Below, piece after piece: positions 37,625 to 47,000 of a stretch of 64,000 nt of DNA; the stretch's first letter is position 1; each line of letters starts with the position of its first letter. The stretch spans positions 1 through 64,000 of the forward strand of contig JAGHZQ010000035.1 in NCBI GenBank assembly GCA_017746715.1, given 5' to 3'. The stretch is from Cyanobacteria bacterium SBLK. GTDB lineage: Bacteria > Cyanobacteriota > Cyanobacteriia > Cyanobacteriales > Spirulinaceae. The notes under the pieces are model-generated. The model was not told where the DNA came from. It saw nothing but the letters and a program-made list of their open reading frames with translations, and searched no databases. The position numbers and the translations under genes are program-made.

Positions 37625-39007
37625 ATGCTCGTTAAAGACTCCCAAAAACTCCTGCCGCATGCAATCCCAGAAATAGAGGCACTAGCGGGAATGGTGCTGG
37701 AAATTCCTCCTCACGGCATCTCCTTGCACCCCAAGAGTATCGATCTCCTCTTCGAAACCGCGCGATCGGGCAAGCCAATTCTTCTCTTCCAACCGCACCT
37801 CCCCGTGACTTCCGAATTGGGACTATCTCCCTATCCCGTTCTTGCCTATCTCTATCCTCAAACCCTCGCTTCACAATTAGAACCTTTTTTCCAAGAACTG
37901 GCAAGGCGATCGCACGATACAAAAAACTTACCCTCCGCTTTTACCCTCATTCGTTCCCGCGAACCCGAAGAGATTGTACATTATTTTGCCGACCATTACG
38001 GAAAAGCCGCCAAACCTGCATTCGTGCGCGCAATTATCGGGAATACTTGCAATCTCAAATGCGTGATGTGTCCCTATCACGGTCCTGATATCAAACCCAC
38101 CCATACCACGGATTTTTTCCAAGGAAATCGTGCCATGTCTTGGGAGATGCTGGTACGACTCGCCCGAGATTGCGGTGCTTTTGGAACTTCTGTATCTGTT
38201 GGCAGTGTAGAAGAACCGCTATTGCATCCCCACATTACGGATTTTGTTCGTCTCTGTCGTCAAAAAGGCGTCCCTCGGGTGCATCTGACCACCAACGGAC
38301 AGCTTTTGAATGAAGCGCGATCGCTCGAACTCCTCGAAGCAGGTCTCACCAGTCTCGATGTGAGTTTGGATGCGACGGATGCGGAAACTTATCGGCGAAT
38401 TCGCGGTTCGGATTTTGGGCGCGTCAAGGCCAATATCGATACTTTTCTGCACCTGCGCGATCGCCTGAAAATTCCCTGTTCGATACGAACGTCTTTTATT
38501 AGAAATGCAAATATTCCTCCAGAAGCAGAAGCACAATTTAAGCGAGAATGGCTGGCTGAAGTCGATAGTGTCTTTTTCTTAAATGTCGCTAAATATGAAG
38601 AGACAAATATGCGGATTCAAGGAGCGAACGAAAGAGCAAAAAGAATGGTACACTCTTATCTACTACAAATGGGAGGGCGATGGCCCTGTTCGTTTCCGTT
38701 TACCGAAATGGCAGTTTTGCCGGATGGGAGAGTTTATTATTGCATTGAGACCGTATTTCGCTTGGGTTTTGATGGCGCAACGGAAAGTATGGGAGATTAC
38801 CGATATCAAAACCTACAAGAAATATGGCAAGGAGAAGCCTTTCAGCGATTCAGACGAGATACTCTTCTCCATCAATTAGAACATCGTCGGGCCTGTCGGG
38901 ATTGCGAGATGTGGCGATCGCAGGTCGTGTCTCATACGCAGCAAGATGGATTCCATGTTATGGAAACGGAGGTCACAAAGATTTATCACAAAAAATCTAG
39001 ATCGTAA
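37625..39007 (+). CDS. radical SAM/SPASM-type enzyme, probable RiPP maturase
   Basis: The ATG at 37625 gives 460 aa (a TTG at 37616 is possible). The radical SAM cluster motif is NTCNLKCVMCPYHG (CxxxCxxC) at about residue 142-150. The SAM-binding and barrel motifs VSVGSVEEPLLHP, VHLTTNGQLL and SLDVSLDATDAETYRRIRGS follow. The C-terminus has a SPASM/Twitch-like cysteine set: WPCSF, VYYCIE and CRDCEMW, likely holding auxiliary iron-sulfur. The N-terminal 130 residues are unusual and might recognise a partner peptide. Such enzymes modify peptides or small substrates by radical chemistry. It lies 141 bases before two precursor-like genes and upstream of a YcaO gene on the same strand. Its role in peptide modification is inferred from this context. 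Confidence 0.88.
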   Translation: MLVKDSQKLLPHAIPEIEALAGMVLEIPPHGISLHPKSIDLLFETARSGKPILLFQPHLPVTSELGLSPYPVLAYLYPQTLASQLEPFFQELARRSHDTKNLPSAFTLIRSREPEEIVHYFADHYGKAAKPAFVRAIIGNTCNLKCVMCPYHGPDIKPTHTTDFFQGNRAMSWEMLVRLARDCGAFGTSVSVGSVEEPLLHPHITDFVRLCRQKGVPRVHLTTNGQLLNEARSLELLEAGLTSLDVSLDATDAETYRRIRGSDFGRVKANIDTFLHLRDRLKIPCSIRTSFIRNANIPPEAEAQFKREWLAEVDSVFFLNVAKYEETNMRIQGANERAKRMVHSYLLQMGGRWPCSFPFTEMAVLPDGRVYYCIETVFRLGFDGATESMGDYRYQNLQEIWQGEAFQRFRRDTLLHQLEHRRACRDCEMWRSQVVSHTQQDGFHVMETEVTKIYHKKSRS

Positions 39008-39148
39008 AATAAGTTTTTTAAGTTCGCACTCGTTTGAGTTTGCCAGAGGAATAAAATACAGCGCGATTACGAGTACAATTAAATCTTGACAGATCGATTT
39101 CACTGTGTTCTACTAAATCAAGAGAATTTAATAGTGAGGTAAATAACA

Positions 39149-39592
39149 ATGTCATCTCAACGTCACCCTAAAGTTGAAGAATTGTGTCAGGCCGCGTGCG
39201 ATTTTGCGCTGCAAAAAAATGCGATAGCAAATAGCGAAGAGTTCGACCAATTACATAAAAAAATCACTCAACTGCTCGCTCAATCGTGGATATCGGATAG
39301 TATAGATGGAAGTCAGCTCCGAGCAGCGCTGCTGACCAACAATTCGGCTCAAATCAAGCAAGCATTTACCGATCTTGGTGTCAATCTCAACGATTTGTTG
39401 GACGAGATAACAGTTAGTGCTGACTGGGACACTTTCTATGGCAGTATCGATCCACAGAAAAAGGAACTGTATTTGCCTTATCCGCCCCGTCCTGCGGAAG
39501 TTACGGATGGACAAATTATAGATTGGGTGAATAATACAAATCCGCAAGACCTCGACCCCCCTTATGCGTATCTTCCCTGTAGCTCTTTTTGA
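39149..39592 (+). CDS. RiPP precursor-like protein 1 (NHLP-type leader)
   Basis: The 147-aa protein has GAGG before its ATG. The middle (SWISDSIDGSQLRAALLTNN, then IKQAFTDLGVNLNDLLDEI) resembles the nitrile-hydratase-like leader peptide (NHLP) pattern W-D-xx-LRxALLxx---F-xxG. It is followed by the NHLP-like exit segment LYLPYPPRPAEVTDGQ and then a tail of about 25 residues ending DPPYAYLPCSSF. The tail has Cys, Ser and Ser at the very end, candidates for YcaO heterocyclisation. It is homologous to the next gene, most strongly in LxLPYPPRPxxVxDxQxxxW and the PP-Y-P-C tail. No Gly-Gly cleavage site is seen. Family assignment is inference from pattern and neighbours. Confidence 0.72.
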   Translation: MSSQRHPKVEELCQAACDFALQKNAIANSEEFDQLHKKITQLLAQSWISDSIDGSQLRAALLTNNSAQIKQAFTDLGVNLNDLLDEITVSADWDTFYGSIDPQKKELYLPYPPRPAEVTDGQIIDWVNNTNPQDLDPPYAYLPCSSF

Positions 39593-39797
39593 TACCTCTA
39601 CTGAATTTTGAATTTTTCTTAGGTTACATCGATCTTACGAGGGTTTGGCCTTCATTTGCTTGATATTTTGGCTGTTTTCTGCCAAATACTAAGAAGCCTA
39701 TAACAAAAAGTAATCCATTAATAGTTCTTTTGTTACATTTCATTAAGAACTATTGATGGATGATATAATATTAACCAATCAATTAAGGAATATAAAC

Positions 39798-40256
39798 ATG
39801 GCATCTACAGCCCGAGTAGAATTTGAAGAAGATTTCCAAGCATTGCTGAATTATATCGAGCGATCGGGACGGGGAGTAGACATCTCGGAAGTCCGAGGAA
39901 AAATGGAACGAGTCCATAAGAAAGTCACCCAACTAATTGCAGGCTCGTGGTTATCTAATACTCCAGAAGAAGTCGAGATCGAACAAGCCTTGCAAGGAAA
40001 AGACTCCGATACAATCAAATCTGTTTTTAAGAAGTATGGTGCGGATTTAGATTGTTTTGGAAGCGTGAATGTTGAGATTAATGAGAATAATTCTTCTGGC
40101 TCATTTCAAGAGCGATCGGAGCAAATCCCAACTCTGACCTTACCCTATCCCCCGCGACCGGAGAGTGTAATGGATTCACAACTCAGAACGTGGACAAACA
40201 ATGACGATCCTGCGACAATCCATCCTCCTGCTTATATTCCCGCTTGTACCGTCTAA
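39798..40256 (+). CDS. RiPP precursor-like protein 2 (NHLP-type leader)
   Basis: The ATG at 39798 (152 aa) is chosen because AAGGAA lies eight bases upstream; the longer frame from 39753 lacks a site. It is a paralogue of the 39149 gene: RVHKKVTQLIAGSWLSNTPE aligns with LHKKITQLLAQSWISDS. TLTLPYPPRPESVMDSQLRT aligns with the same segment of protein 1. The tail is NNDDPATIHPPAYIPACTV, with Cys and Thr next to the end. Between leader and exit segment is a Ser-rich stretch absent from protein 1. The conserved leader and variable tail are what is expected of two precursors serving the same enzymes. Function as precursor is inferred. Confidence 0.72.
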   Translation: MASTARVEFEEDFQALLNYIERSGRGVDISEVRGKMERVHKKVTQLIAGSWLSNTPEEVEIEQALQGKDSDTIKSVFKKYGADLDCFGSVNVEINENNSSGSFQERSEQIPTLTLPYPPRPESVMDSQLRTWTNNDDPATIHPPAYIPACTV

Positions 40257-40352
40257 TCAAGTTAGATTCCGTTCTTTTGATTCATCAGTAGATAATTACA
40301 GCATATTGTAATCAATCCACTGATGAATCTCTTGTTATTTAATGAAATTATT

Positions 40353-42641
40353 ATGATCGAGAAGCCAAGATTTAAAAATTGCTATCAAGCAGAAATGATA
40401 GAGGAAGAAGGAGTCTTGATTTTTTCAGAAAGAGATTCTTTCTTGCTCAGTGAAGAGAAAATATATCAAATATTGGCCTCTTTAATTGACGGTAATCGTA
40501 CTACGCAAGAAATTATCGAAGAAGCGATCTTGAATTTACTGCCCGAACAAACTTCATTGCAAGCAGCAATCGAGATGAGTGCAACAGTTCGTTATGCTTT
40601 GATGGAGATGGAAAAAAGAGGCTATATTGTTGAAAATCGCCCAGAACAAAGCAGTCAATTGACAGCATTCTGCGAAACTCTAAATATCGATTTAGAAGCA
40701 GCAAAAAAGCGATTGCAAACGATCGAAGTGGCCATAAAAACCCTTGGCTCGGTGACTGCCTCGGGATTAATTTCTACCTTAGAGTCACTACACTTCCAAA
40801 TCTCCGACGAAGCCGATATCACTTTAGTCTTGACCGATAGCTATCTCCAAGAAGAGCTGGAGCGTTTTAATCAACAAGCCTTAGAAACATCTCACCCGTG
40901 GATGTTAGTGAAGCCCGTCGGAACGATTCTTTGGTTCGGACCGATATTTCATCCCGGTAAAACGGGCTGTTGGGAATGTCTGGCACAACGCTTGCGGGGG
41001 AATAGCCCAGTTGAAGAATTCGTTCGCAGGCGTAAAGATGTTACTTATCCTTTCTATCCCACCGCTCATTCCTTGACATCTACCTCTCAAACTGCTGTAG
41101 GGATGGCGGCAACAGAGGTTTTAAAATGGGTCTTACTAGGAAATCAACGCTTAGAGGGTTCTATTGTCACCCACGATACCCTTTCTCTGGAAACAAAAAA
41201 ACATATTGTCGTGAAGCGCCCTCAATGTCCGAAATGCGGACGAGAAGAATTTCGGAAGACAAAACCCCAGCCTCTCATTCTCGGAAGGCGCAAGAAAACT
41301 TTTACAACAGAAGGGGGACATCGTTGTGCTTTACCCCAAGAAACTTTCCGAAAATATCAACATCACATTAGCCCTCTGACGGGAGTCGTTCGAGGATTAG
41401 AAAAAGTATCGATCGCGTCGAACGATCTGACACACACTTATCTCGCCAAACACCATAGCATCCCCCTCTCTGACAATCTGCAAGCCTTGCAGCAAAACTT
41501 GGCAGGTCGGAGTTCGGGGAAAGGCAGGAGCGATATGCAGGCGAAAGTGAGTGGCTTGTGCGAAGCCATTGAGCGATATTCCGGTATCTTTCAAGGAGAC
41601 GAGATTCGAGAAAAAGCCAGCTATCAAAAATTGGGAGAGCGGGGCATTCATCCCAATGCTTGCATGAACTTTAGCGAGTCGCAATATCAAAACCGCCAAG
41701 AATGGAATGCAAAGCACGACGGCTGGTTTCAGAAAGTTCCAGAACCTTTTGACGAAGAACAAGAAATAGACTGGACTCCCGTTTGGTCTTTGAGTGCCGA
41801 GGAATTTAAGTATTTACCCACAGCTTACTGTTATTACGGCTATCCCAAAACCAAAAAGCCGGATTGTTGGGCGGACTCCAATGGATGCGCGGCAGGAAAC
41901 ACCCTAGAAGAGGCCATCCTGCAAGGTTTTATGGAGTTAGTGGAGCGCGATAGCGTAGCCTTATGGTGGTATAACTGCCTCCGAAAACCCGCGATCGCTT
42001 TAGAGAGTTTTGACGAGCCTTATTTTCAGGCGATGGAGGCTTATTACCAAACCCTCAATCGCGAACTCTGGGTTTTAGATATTACCAGCGATCTGAATAT
42101 CCCAACTTTTGCAGCAATTAGCAAGAGACGCGATCGCGAAGTCGAAGATATCTTGTTGGGTTATGGGACTCATTTCGATCCGGCCATCGCCATCCAAAGA
42201 GCATTGAGCGAACTCAATCAGATCCTTCCTTCGGTATTGTTCGCCAATGCAGATGGAAGCACCAACTACGTACCTTCTGCCGATCCTCTCGCGCTAGAGT
42301 GGTGGAAAACAGTAACACGGGAACGGCATCCTTATTTAGTTCCCGATGAGAAGATTTCTCCCAAAGTCGCTACCGATTATCCTGAGATTTGGAGCGACGA
42401 TTTACGTGAGGATGTCCTGAACTGCCAGCACATCATCGAGCAACAAGGCATGGAAATGTTAGTTTTGGATCAAACTCGTCCGGATATTGGGTTGAAAGTC
42501 GTTAAGGTTATCGTTCCCGGAATGCGTCACTTTTGGAAACGCTTGGGAGCGGGAAGGCTTTATGATGTTCCCGAGAAAATGGGTTGGCTCGAGCAACCCC
42601 TGAGAGAAAGCCAACTCAATTCTTTTCCCATGTGGATGTAA
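40353..42641 (+). CDS. fused E1-like/YcaO cyclodehydratase (TOMM biosynthesis)
   Basis: From the ATG at 40353 the product is 762 aa (ATG 40323 adds ten residues). Residues 1-330 are the ThiF/E1-like and leader-binding half: KPRFKNCYQAEMIEEEG at the start, then a structural zinc site with CWECL and CPKCG. The second half is a YcaO domain: ATP motif GRSSGKGRSDMQAKVSGLCE (with EAIERYSG) and DCWADSNGCAAGNTLEEAIL ... ELVERDSVALWWYN. These parts together are the size and order of cyanobactin PatD/TruD, which convert Cys, Ser and Thr to azolines with ATP. The C-terminus ends LNSFPMWM rather than the usual PxPxP, which is atypical. Two precursor-like genes lie directly upstream. Confidence 0.93.
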   Translation: MIEKPRFKNCYQAEMIEEEGVLIFSERDSFLLSEEKIYQILASLIDGNRTTQEIIEEAILNLLPEQTSLQAAIEMSATVRYALMEMEKRGYIVENRPEQSSQLTAFCETLNIDLEAAKKRLQTIEVAIKTLGSVTASGLISTLESLHFQISDEADITLVLTDSYLQEELERFNQQALETSHPWMLVKPVGTILWFGPIFHPGKTGCWECLAQRLRGNSPVEEFVRRRKDVTYPFYPTAHSLTSTSQTAVGMAATEVLKWVLLGNQRLEGSIVTHDTLSLETKKHIVVKRPQCPKCGREEFRKTKPQPLILGRRKKTFTTEGGHRCALPQETFRKYQHHISPLTGVVRGLEKVSIASNDLTHTYLAKHHSIPLSDNLQALQQNLAGRSSGKGRSDMQAKVSGLCEAIERYSGIFQGDEIREKASYQKLGERGIHPNACMNFSESQYQNRQEWNAKHDGWFQKVPEPFDEEQEIDWTPVWSLSAEEFKYLPTAYCYYGYPKTKKPDCWADSNGCAAGNTLEEAILQGFMELVERDSVALWWYNCLRKPAIALESFDEPYFQAMEAYYQTLNRELWVLDITSDLNIPTFAAISKRRDREVEDILLGYGTHFDPAIAIQRALSELNQILPSVLFANADGSTNYVPSADPLALEWWKTVTRERHPYLVPDEKISPKVATDYPEIWSDDLREDVLNCQHIIEQQGMEMLVLDQTRPDIGLKVVKVIVPGMRHFWKRLGAGRLYDVPEKMGWLEQPLRESQLNSFPMWM

Positions 42642-42668
42642 ACTCAATGTCAAATGGAGGCGATCGCT

Positions 42669-43754
42669 ATGTTCGAGGGATATCGAATCATTGATGCGGA
42701 TTCTCATATATGGGAGCCGATGGAGATGTGGCAACATTATCTAGAACCTGCATTTCGGCGTTTTTCCCTGTTGCCGGACATGACCGTCGCCGGGGAAAAG
42801 ATTTGGTTTCAAGTATCCGATGAAGCTGCCGCCCTGTGGTCGCGCACGATTGCCGCTAATTATCCCGAAGCTGGCTTGGCGGGTTTTGACTCGGAATCTC
42901 ACGTCCGAGCCATGAAGAAGATGGGAGTTGATATCTCGTGGATTTATCCCAGTCATACATTGTGGATTTTAGCGATCGATACAATGCCCGCTCCTTTAGC
43001 AGGAGCCTTTGTCAGAGCTTACAACAATTGGTTAAAGGACTTTTGCAGCTACGATCCCGAAATTCTTAGAGGAGTGGGAGTGGTGAATTGTCACGCTCCC
43101 GAGGAGATGGTCTTGGAGTTGCGGAGGTTTGCCGATTTTGGTTGGAAAGCCGTGTTCTTACGCCCGAACCCAGTCAAAGGACGATTGTTGAAAGATTCGG
43201 CCTACGAACCGTTTTGGCAAGAATGCGAGGAACTCGGCATCGCGATCGGCATTCACGAAGGTACTCATTCTCGCTTGCCCACTGTAGGCGCAGATCGATT
43301 TCAAAGCCATTTTGCCCAACATGCTTCCTCTCACCCCATGGAGCAGATGTTAGGGTTATTGGCGTTAATTGAAGGAGGCGTATTAGAGCGTCACCCCAAA
43401 CTGAGAATTGCTTTTCTCGAGTCCGGCTGTGGTTGGTTGCCCTATTGGCTCTGGCGACTGGATGAAGAATACGAACGCCTGCACTGGGAAGTAGCGGAGA
43501 ATGTAAAAATGAAACCATCTGAATATTTTCACCGCCAGTGTTTTATTGCAATCGAACCATCCGAACCCTATCTGACCGAGACGATTCAATATATCGGTGC
43601 GGACAATGTGCTATTTGGTTCCGATTACCCTCACGGAGACCACAAACCAGAGTTAATTAAGGAAGTGATCGCCCTCGAAGAAAAGCTATCAAAAGAAGTC
43701 GTGCGGAAAATTTTGTGGGATAACCCAGCTCGGTTCTATGGGATAGAATCATAA
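42669..43754 (+). CDS. metal-dependent amidohydrolase (amidohydrolase_2 type)
   Basis: The ATG at 42669 has GGAGG eight bases upstream and gives 361 aa; ATG 42654 is less likely. It is 27 bases past the YcaO stop. Residues YRIIDADSHIWEP supply the D-x-H metal motif; HEGTHSRLP and GSDYPHGD supply the later His and Asp ligands of a TIM-barrel amidohydrolase/decarboxylase of the ACMSD/amidohydrolase_2 type. YcaO clusters such as the bottromycin one (BotAH) contain amidohydrolases that act on the modified peptide, so this gene probably serves the same pathway. The family is also used in aromatic degradation; context, not sequence, favours peptide maturation. Confidence 0.85.
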   Translation: MFEGYRIIDADSHIWEPMEMWQHYLEPAFRRFSLLPDMTVAGEKIWFQVSDEAAALWSRTIAANYPEAGLAGFDSESHVRAMKKMGVDISWIYPSHTLWILAIDTMPAPLAGAFVRAYNNWLKDFCSYDPEILRGVGVVNCHAPEEMVLELRRFADFGWKAVFLRPNPVKGRLLKDSAYEPFWQECEELGIAIGIHEGTHSRLPTVGADRFQSHFAQHASSHPMEQMLGLLALIEGGVLERHPKLRIAFLESGCGWLPYWLWRLDEEYERLHWEVAENVKMKPSEYFHRQCFIAIEPSEPYLTETIQYIGADNVLFGSDYPHGDHKPELIKEVIALEEKLSKEVVRKILWDNPARFYGIES

Positions 43755-43779
43755 ATCCATCCACAAATTAAATTGTAGC

Positions 43780-43811
43780 CTTGGTTTTTGATTTTGAACC
43801 CCAAAAACAAG
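43780..43811 (+). terminator. possible terminator of the RiPP-like gene set
   Basis: CTTGGTTTTTG (43780-43790) pairs with CAAAAACAAG (43802-43811) with one bulged base. It ends the block of codirectional genes. No clear T-run follows, so this is tentative. Confidence 0.4.
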
Positions 43812-44028
43812 AGTTCGGGTATCGGGTTTCTACCCCATGTCAATTATTTTGTCGCGTGAGTATTTTACTCGTTCGCTAAATCTTAACTGGATTGGGTATT
43901 CGGGCATATAATTTACAATTAGAAACTCGATATTCCTCACAAGCTGCTATTTTTGGCGATCGCAGACCTCTGCCTTCCCGATTGAGGTGCATGTCTTCTG
44001 TAACTGACATCAGAGATAATTGAACAAC

Positions 44029-47000
44029 ATGAAGTTAGCGAACTATCATGAAACCAATACCATCTATACTGGAAGCCGAACTCGCGTCTATCGCGCCGTC
44101 CATGAGGGCGAACGCCAATCGGTAATTATTAAAGTTCTTCGCAACCCTAACCCCAGCTTTAACGAACTGGTCAGATTTCGCAATCAATACGTTATTACCT
44201 GTCATCTGGAACATCCCACGATCGTCTGCCCGCTTGCCCTCGAACGTTGCAGTAATGGTTATGCCCTCGTGATGTCCGATGAGGGAGCAATCTCGCTTTC
44301 CGACTACTGGCAGCAATCTCCTCGCGATTTAAAGGAATTTCTGAAGATTGCCATTCAAATTACCGAATCCCTTCACTATCTCATTCAACAACGCATCATT
44401 CATAAAGATATTAAACCTGCCAATATTCTCATCCATCCCCATACGAAGCAAATCGGGCTTATTGATTTTAGTATCTCCAGCTTGCTCCCTAAAGAACAGA
44501 AACAACTCACAAAACCTAGCTTCCTAGAAGGAACCCTTGCTTATATCTCTCCCGAACAAACCGGACGAATGAACCGAGGGCTGGACTATCGAACGGATTT
44601 TTATTCCCTTGGCGTAACTTTTTTTGAGCTGCTGACGGGAAAGTTGCCCTTTGAAAGTAACGATGCAATGGAGTTGATCCATTGCCATATTGCTCGAAAG
44701 GTCACATTTCTCCAAACAGGCGATCGCGAGAAGATTCCAGAAATGTTACGGGCGATCGTCCTTAAGTTGATGGCAAAAAATGCCGAAAACCGCTATCAGA
44801 GTGCATTGGGTTTGCACTCCGATCTCGAGGAATGCCTGCAACAGTTAGAAACAACCGGAGAAATTACCTCATTTGAACTGGGTGCGCGGGATGTATGCGA
44901 TCGCTTTCTCATCCCAGAAAAGCTCTACGGACGAGAAGTAGAAGTGCAAACTTTGCTCGATGCCTTTGTTCGCGTCGCCTCTCCAGAGAAGAATCCCATT
45001 GCCGAATCTGCCGAATTTTCCCGCGATCGGGAGGAATGCAAAGGAAAGAGTGAATTGGTTTTGGTCGCGGGATTTTCAGGAATTGGGAAAACTGCTGTCG
45101 TGAATGAAGTTCACAAACCCATCGTTAAACAACGAGGCTACTTTATCAAGGGCAAATTCGATCAGTTCAATCGCAATATTCCCTTCTCTGCTTTTGTCCA
45201 AGCCTTTCGAGATTTGATAGAGCAGCTATTGGAAGAATCCGACACAGAACTTGCTGTCTGGAAGGCTAAAATTCTTGAAGCATTGGGAGAGAACGGTCAA
45301 GTTATTATTGATGCGATCCCTTCCCTTGAAAGGATTGTGGACAAACAGCCACCCGTTCCCGAACTCTCTGGTAATGCAGCCCTAAATCGCTTTAATTTGG
45401 TATTTGGCAATTTCCTGCGAGTGTTTGCAACCCGAGAACATCCCCTCGTCATTTTCTTGGACGATTTACAGTGGGCAGATTCGGCTTCATTGAATCTACT
45501 GAATTTGTTAATAGGTGAATCGGAAACGAGCTATTTACTAGTTTTGGGGGCATACCGCGATAACGAGGTCTTTCCTACCCATCCCTTGCTACTAACTTTA
45601 ACCGAACTCGAAAAAACTCAGGCTATTATTTCTACGATTACCTTACAGCCTTTAACCTTTCATCATATCAATCAGTTGGTTGCCGAAACCCTCAGTTGCG
45701 GACAAGAACTGGCTCGACCTCTAACGGAATTGGTAACGCAAAAAACCCGAGGCAACCCATTCTTTACAACTCAATTTTTACAGGGGCTGTATGAAGACAA
45801 ACTTATTACATTTAATCGTAACTTAGGCTATTGGGAATGCGATCTGATTAAAGTCCGCGATGTAGCACTTACAGATGATGTCGTGCAATTCATGGTAGGA
45901 CGCTTGCAAAAATTACCAGAGGCAACCCAAAGAGCGCTGCGATTGGCAGCTTGTATCGGCAACCAATTCGAGCTAGAGACTTTGGCAACAATTTGTGAGA
46001 AATCTCAAGAAGAAGTTGCTATTAATCTGTGGAGTGCTTTACAAGAAGGACTCATTCTACCCATTAGCGAAGCGTATAAATTCTTCCAAGGCAGTATAGA
46101 AGAAACAAAGGACAAATCTATAATCGTCAGCTATCGTTTTTTGCACGATCGCGTTCAACAGGCAAGTTATTCTTTGATTCGAGAAGAGGATAAACAAGAA
46201 ACCCACCGAGTCATTGGTGATTTGCTTCTGAATAATACACCAAAAGAAGAACTGGAATTGAATATTTTTAATATTGCCAATCAACTAAATATGGGGCGTG
46301 CTACGATAACACAGCCAGAAGAAAAAGAGAAGTTCGCTGAATTAAATTTATTGGCGGCACTCAAAGCAAAAACCTCAGCTGCTTATGAGGCAGCTTTAGA
46401 ATACTGTTGTAGTGGTTTGGATTGTCTTATCCCGGAAAATTGGAACAATCGATACCAGTTAACTCTTGATATACATCTACTTGCGATCGAACTAGAATCT
46501 CTAAATACTCATTTTGAGAAATCAGAAAAACTCGCGAACGAAACTCTAAAATTTACTAAAAATCTCTTAGATCGAATAGCTGTCTATCAAATGAAAATTC
46601 AATCGCATATTATTCAGAACGATCTATTATTAGCTATTAATACTGGTCTAGAAACCTTAAAATTATTGGATCGCGATCTACTAGATTCTGTAAATCTTGA
46701 AATTGATAATTTAGAGATTCCTAACCTTGAATCTCTTAGCACTTTCAAAAAGCTCAATAATCCGGCCAAGTTTGCGGAAGTTAAACTCCTCGCAACTCTG
46801 CTCAGTCCTACTTATTTTATTCAACCTAATCTTTATCCAAAAGTAGCGTTGGCTATCATTCAATCTTCTGTGGAAGATGGATACTCATCTCTATCTAGTA
46901 TTGGTTATGGTTTTGGAGCAATTTTATTTCTCAAACCAGAATATATTGGACAAAGCTCTTATATTGAAAAAAGCTATCGAGCCGGGCAGTTATCACTAAG

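Noticed and set aside
42654..42668. Earlier ATG of the amidohydrolase gene
   Set aside because: A GGAGG site lies just after it and before the ATG at 42669, which therefore is the better start.
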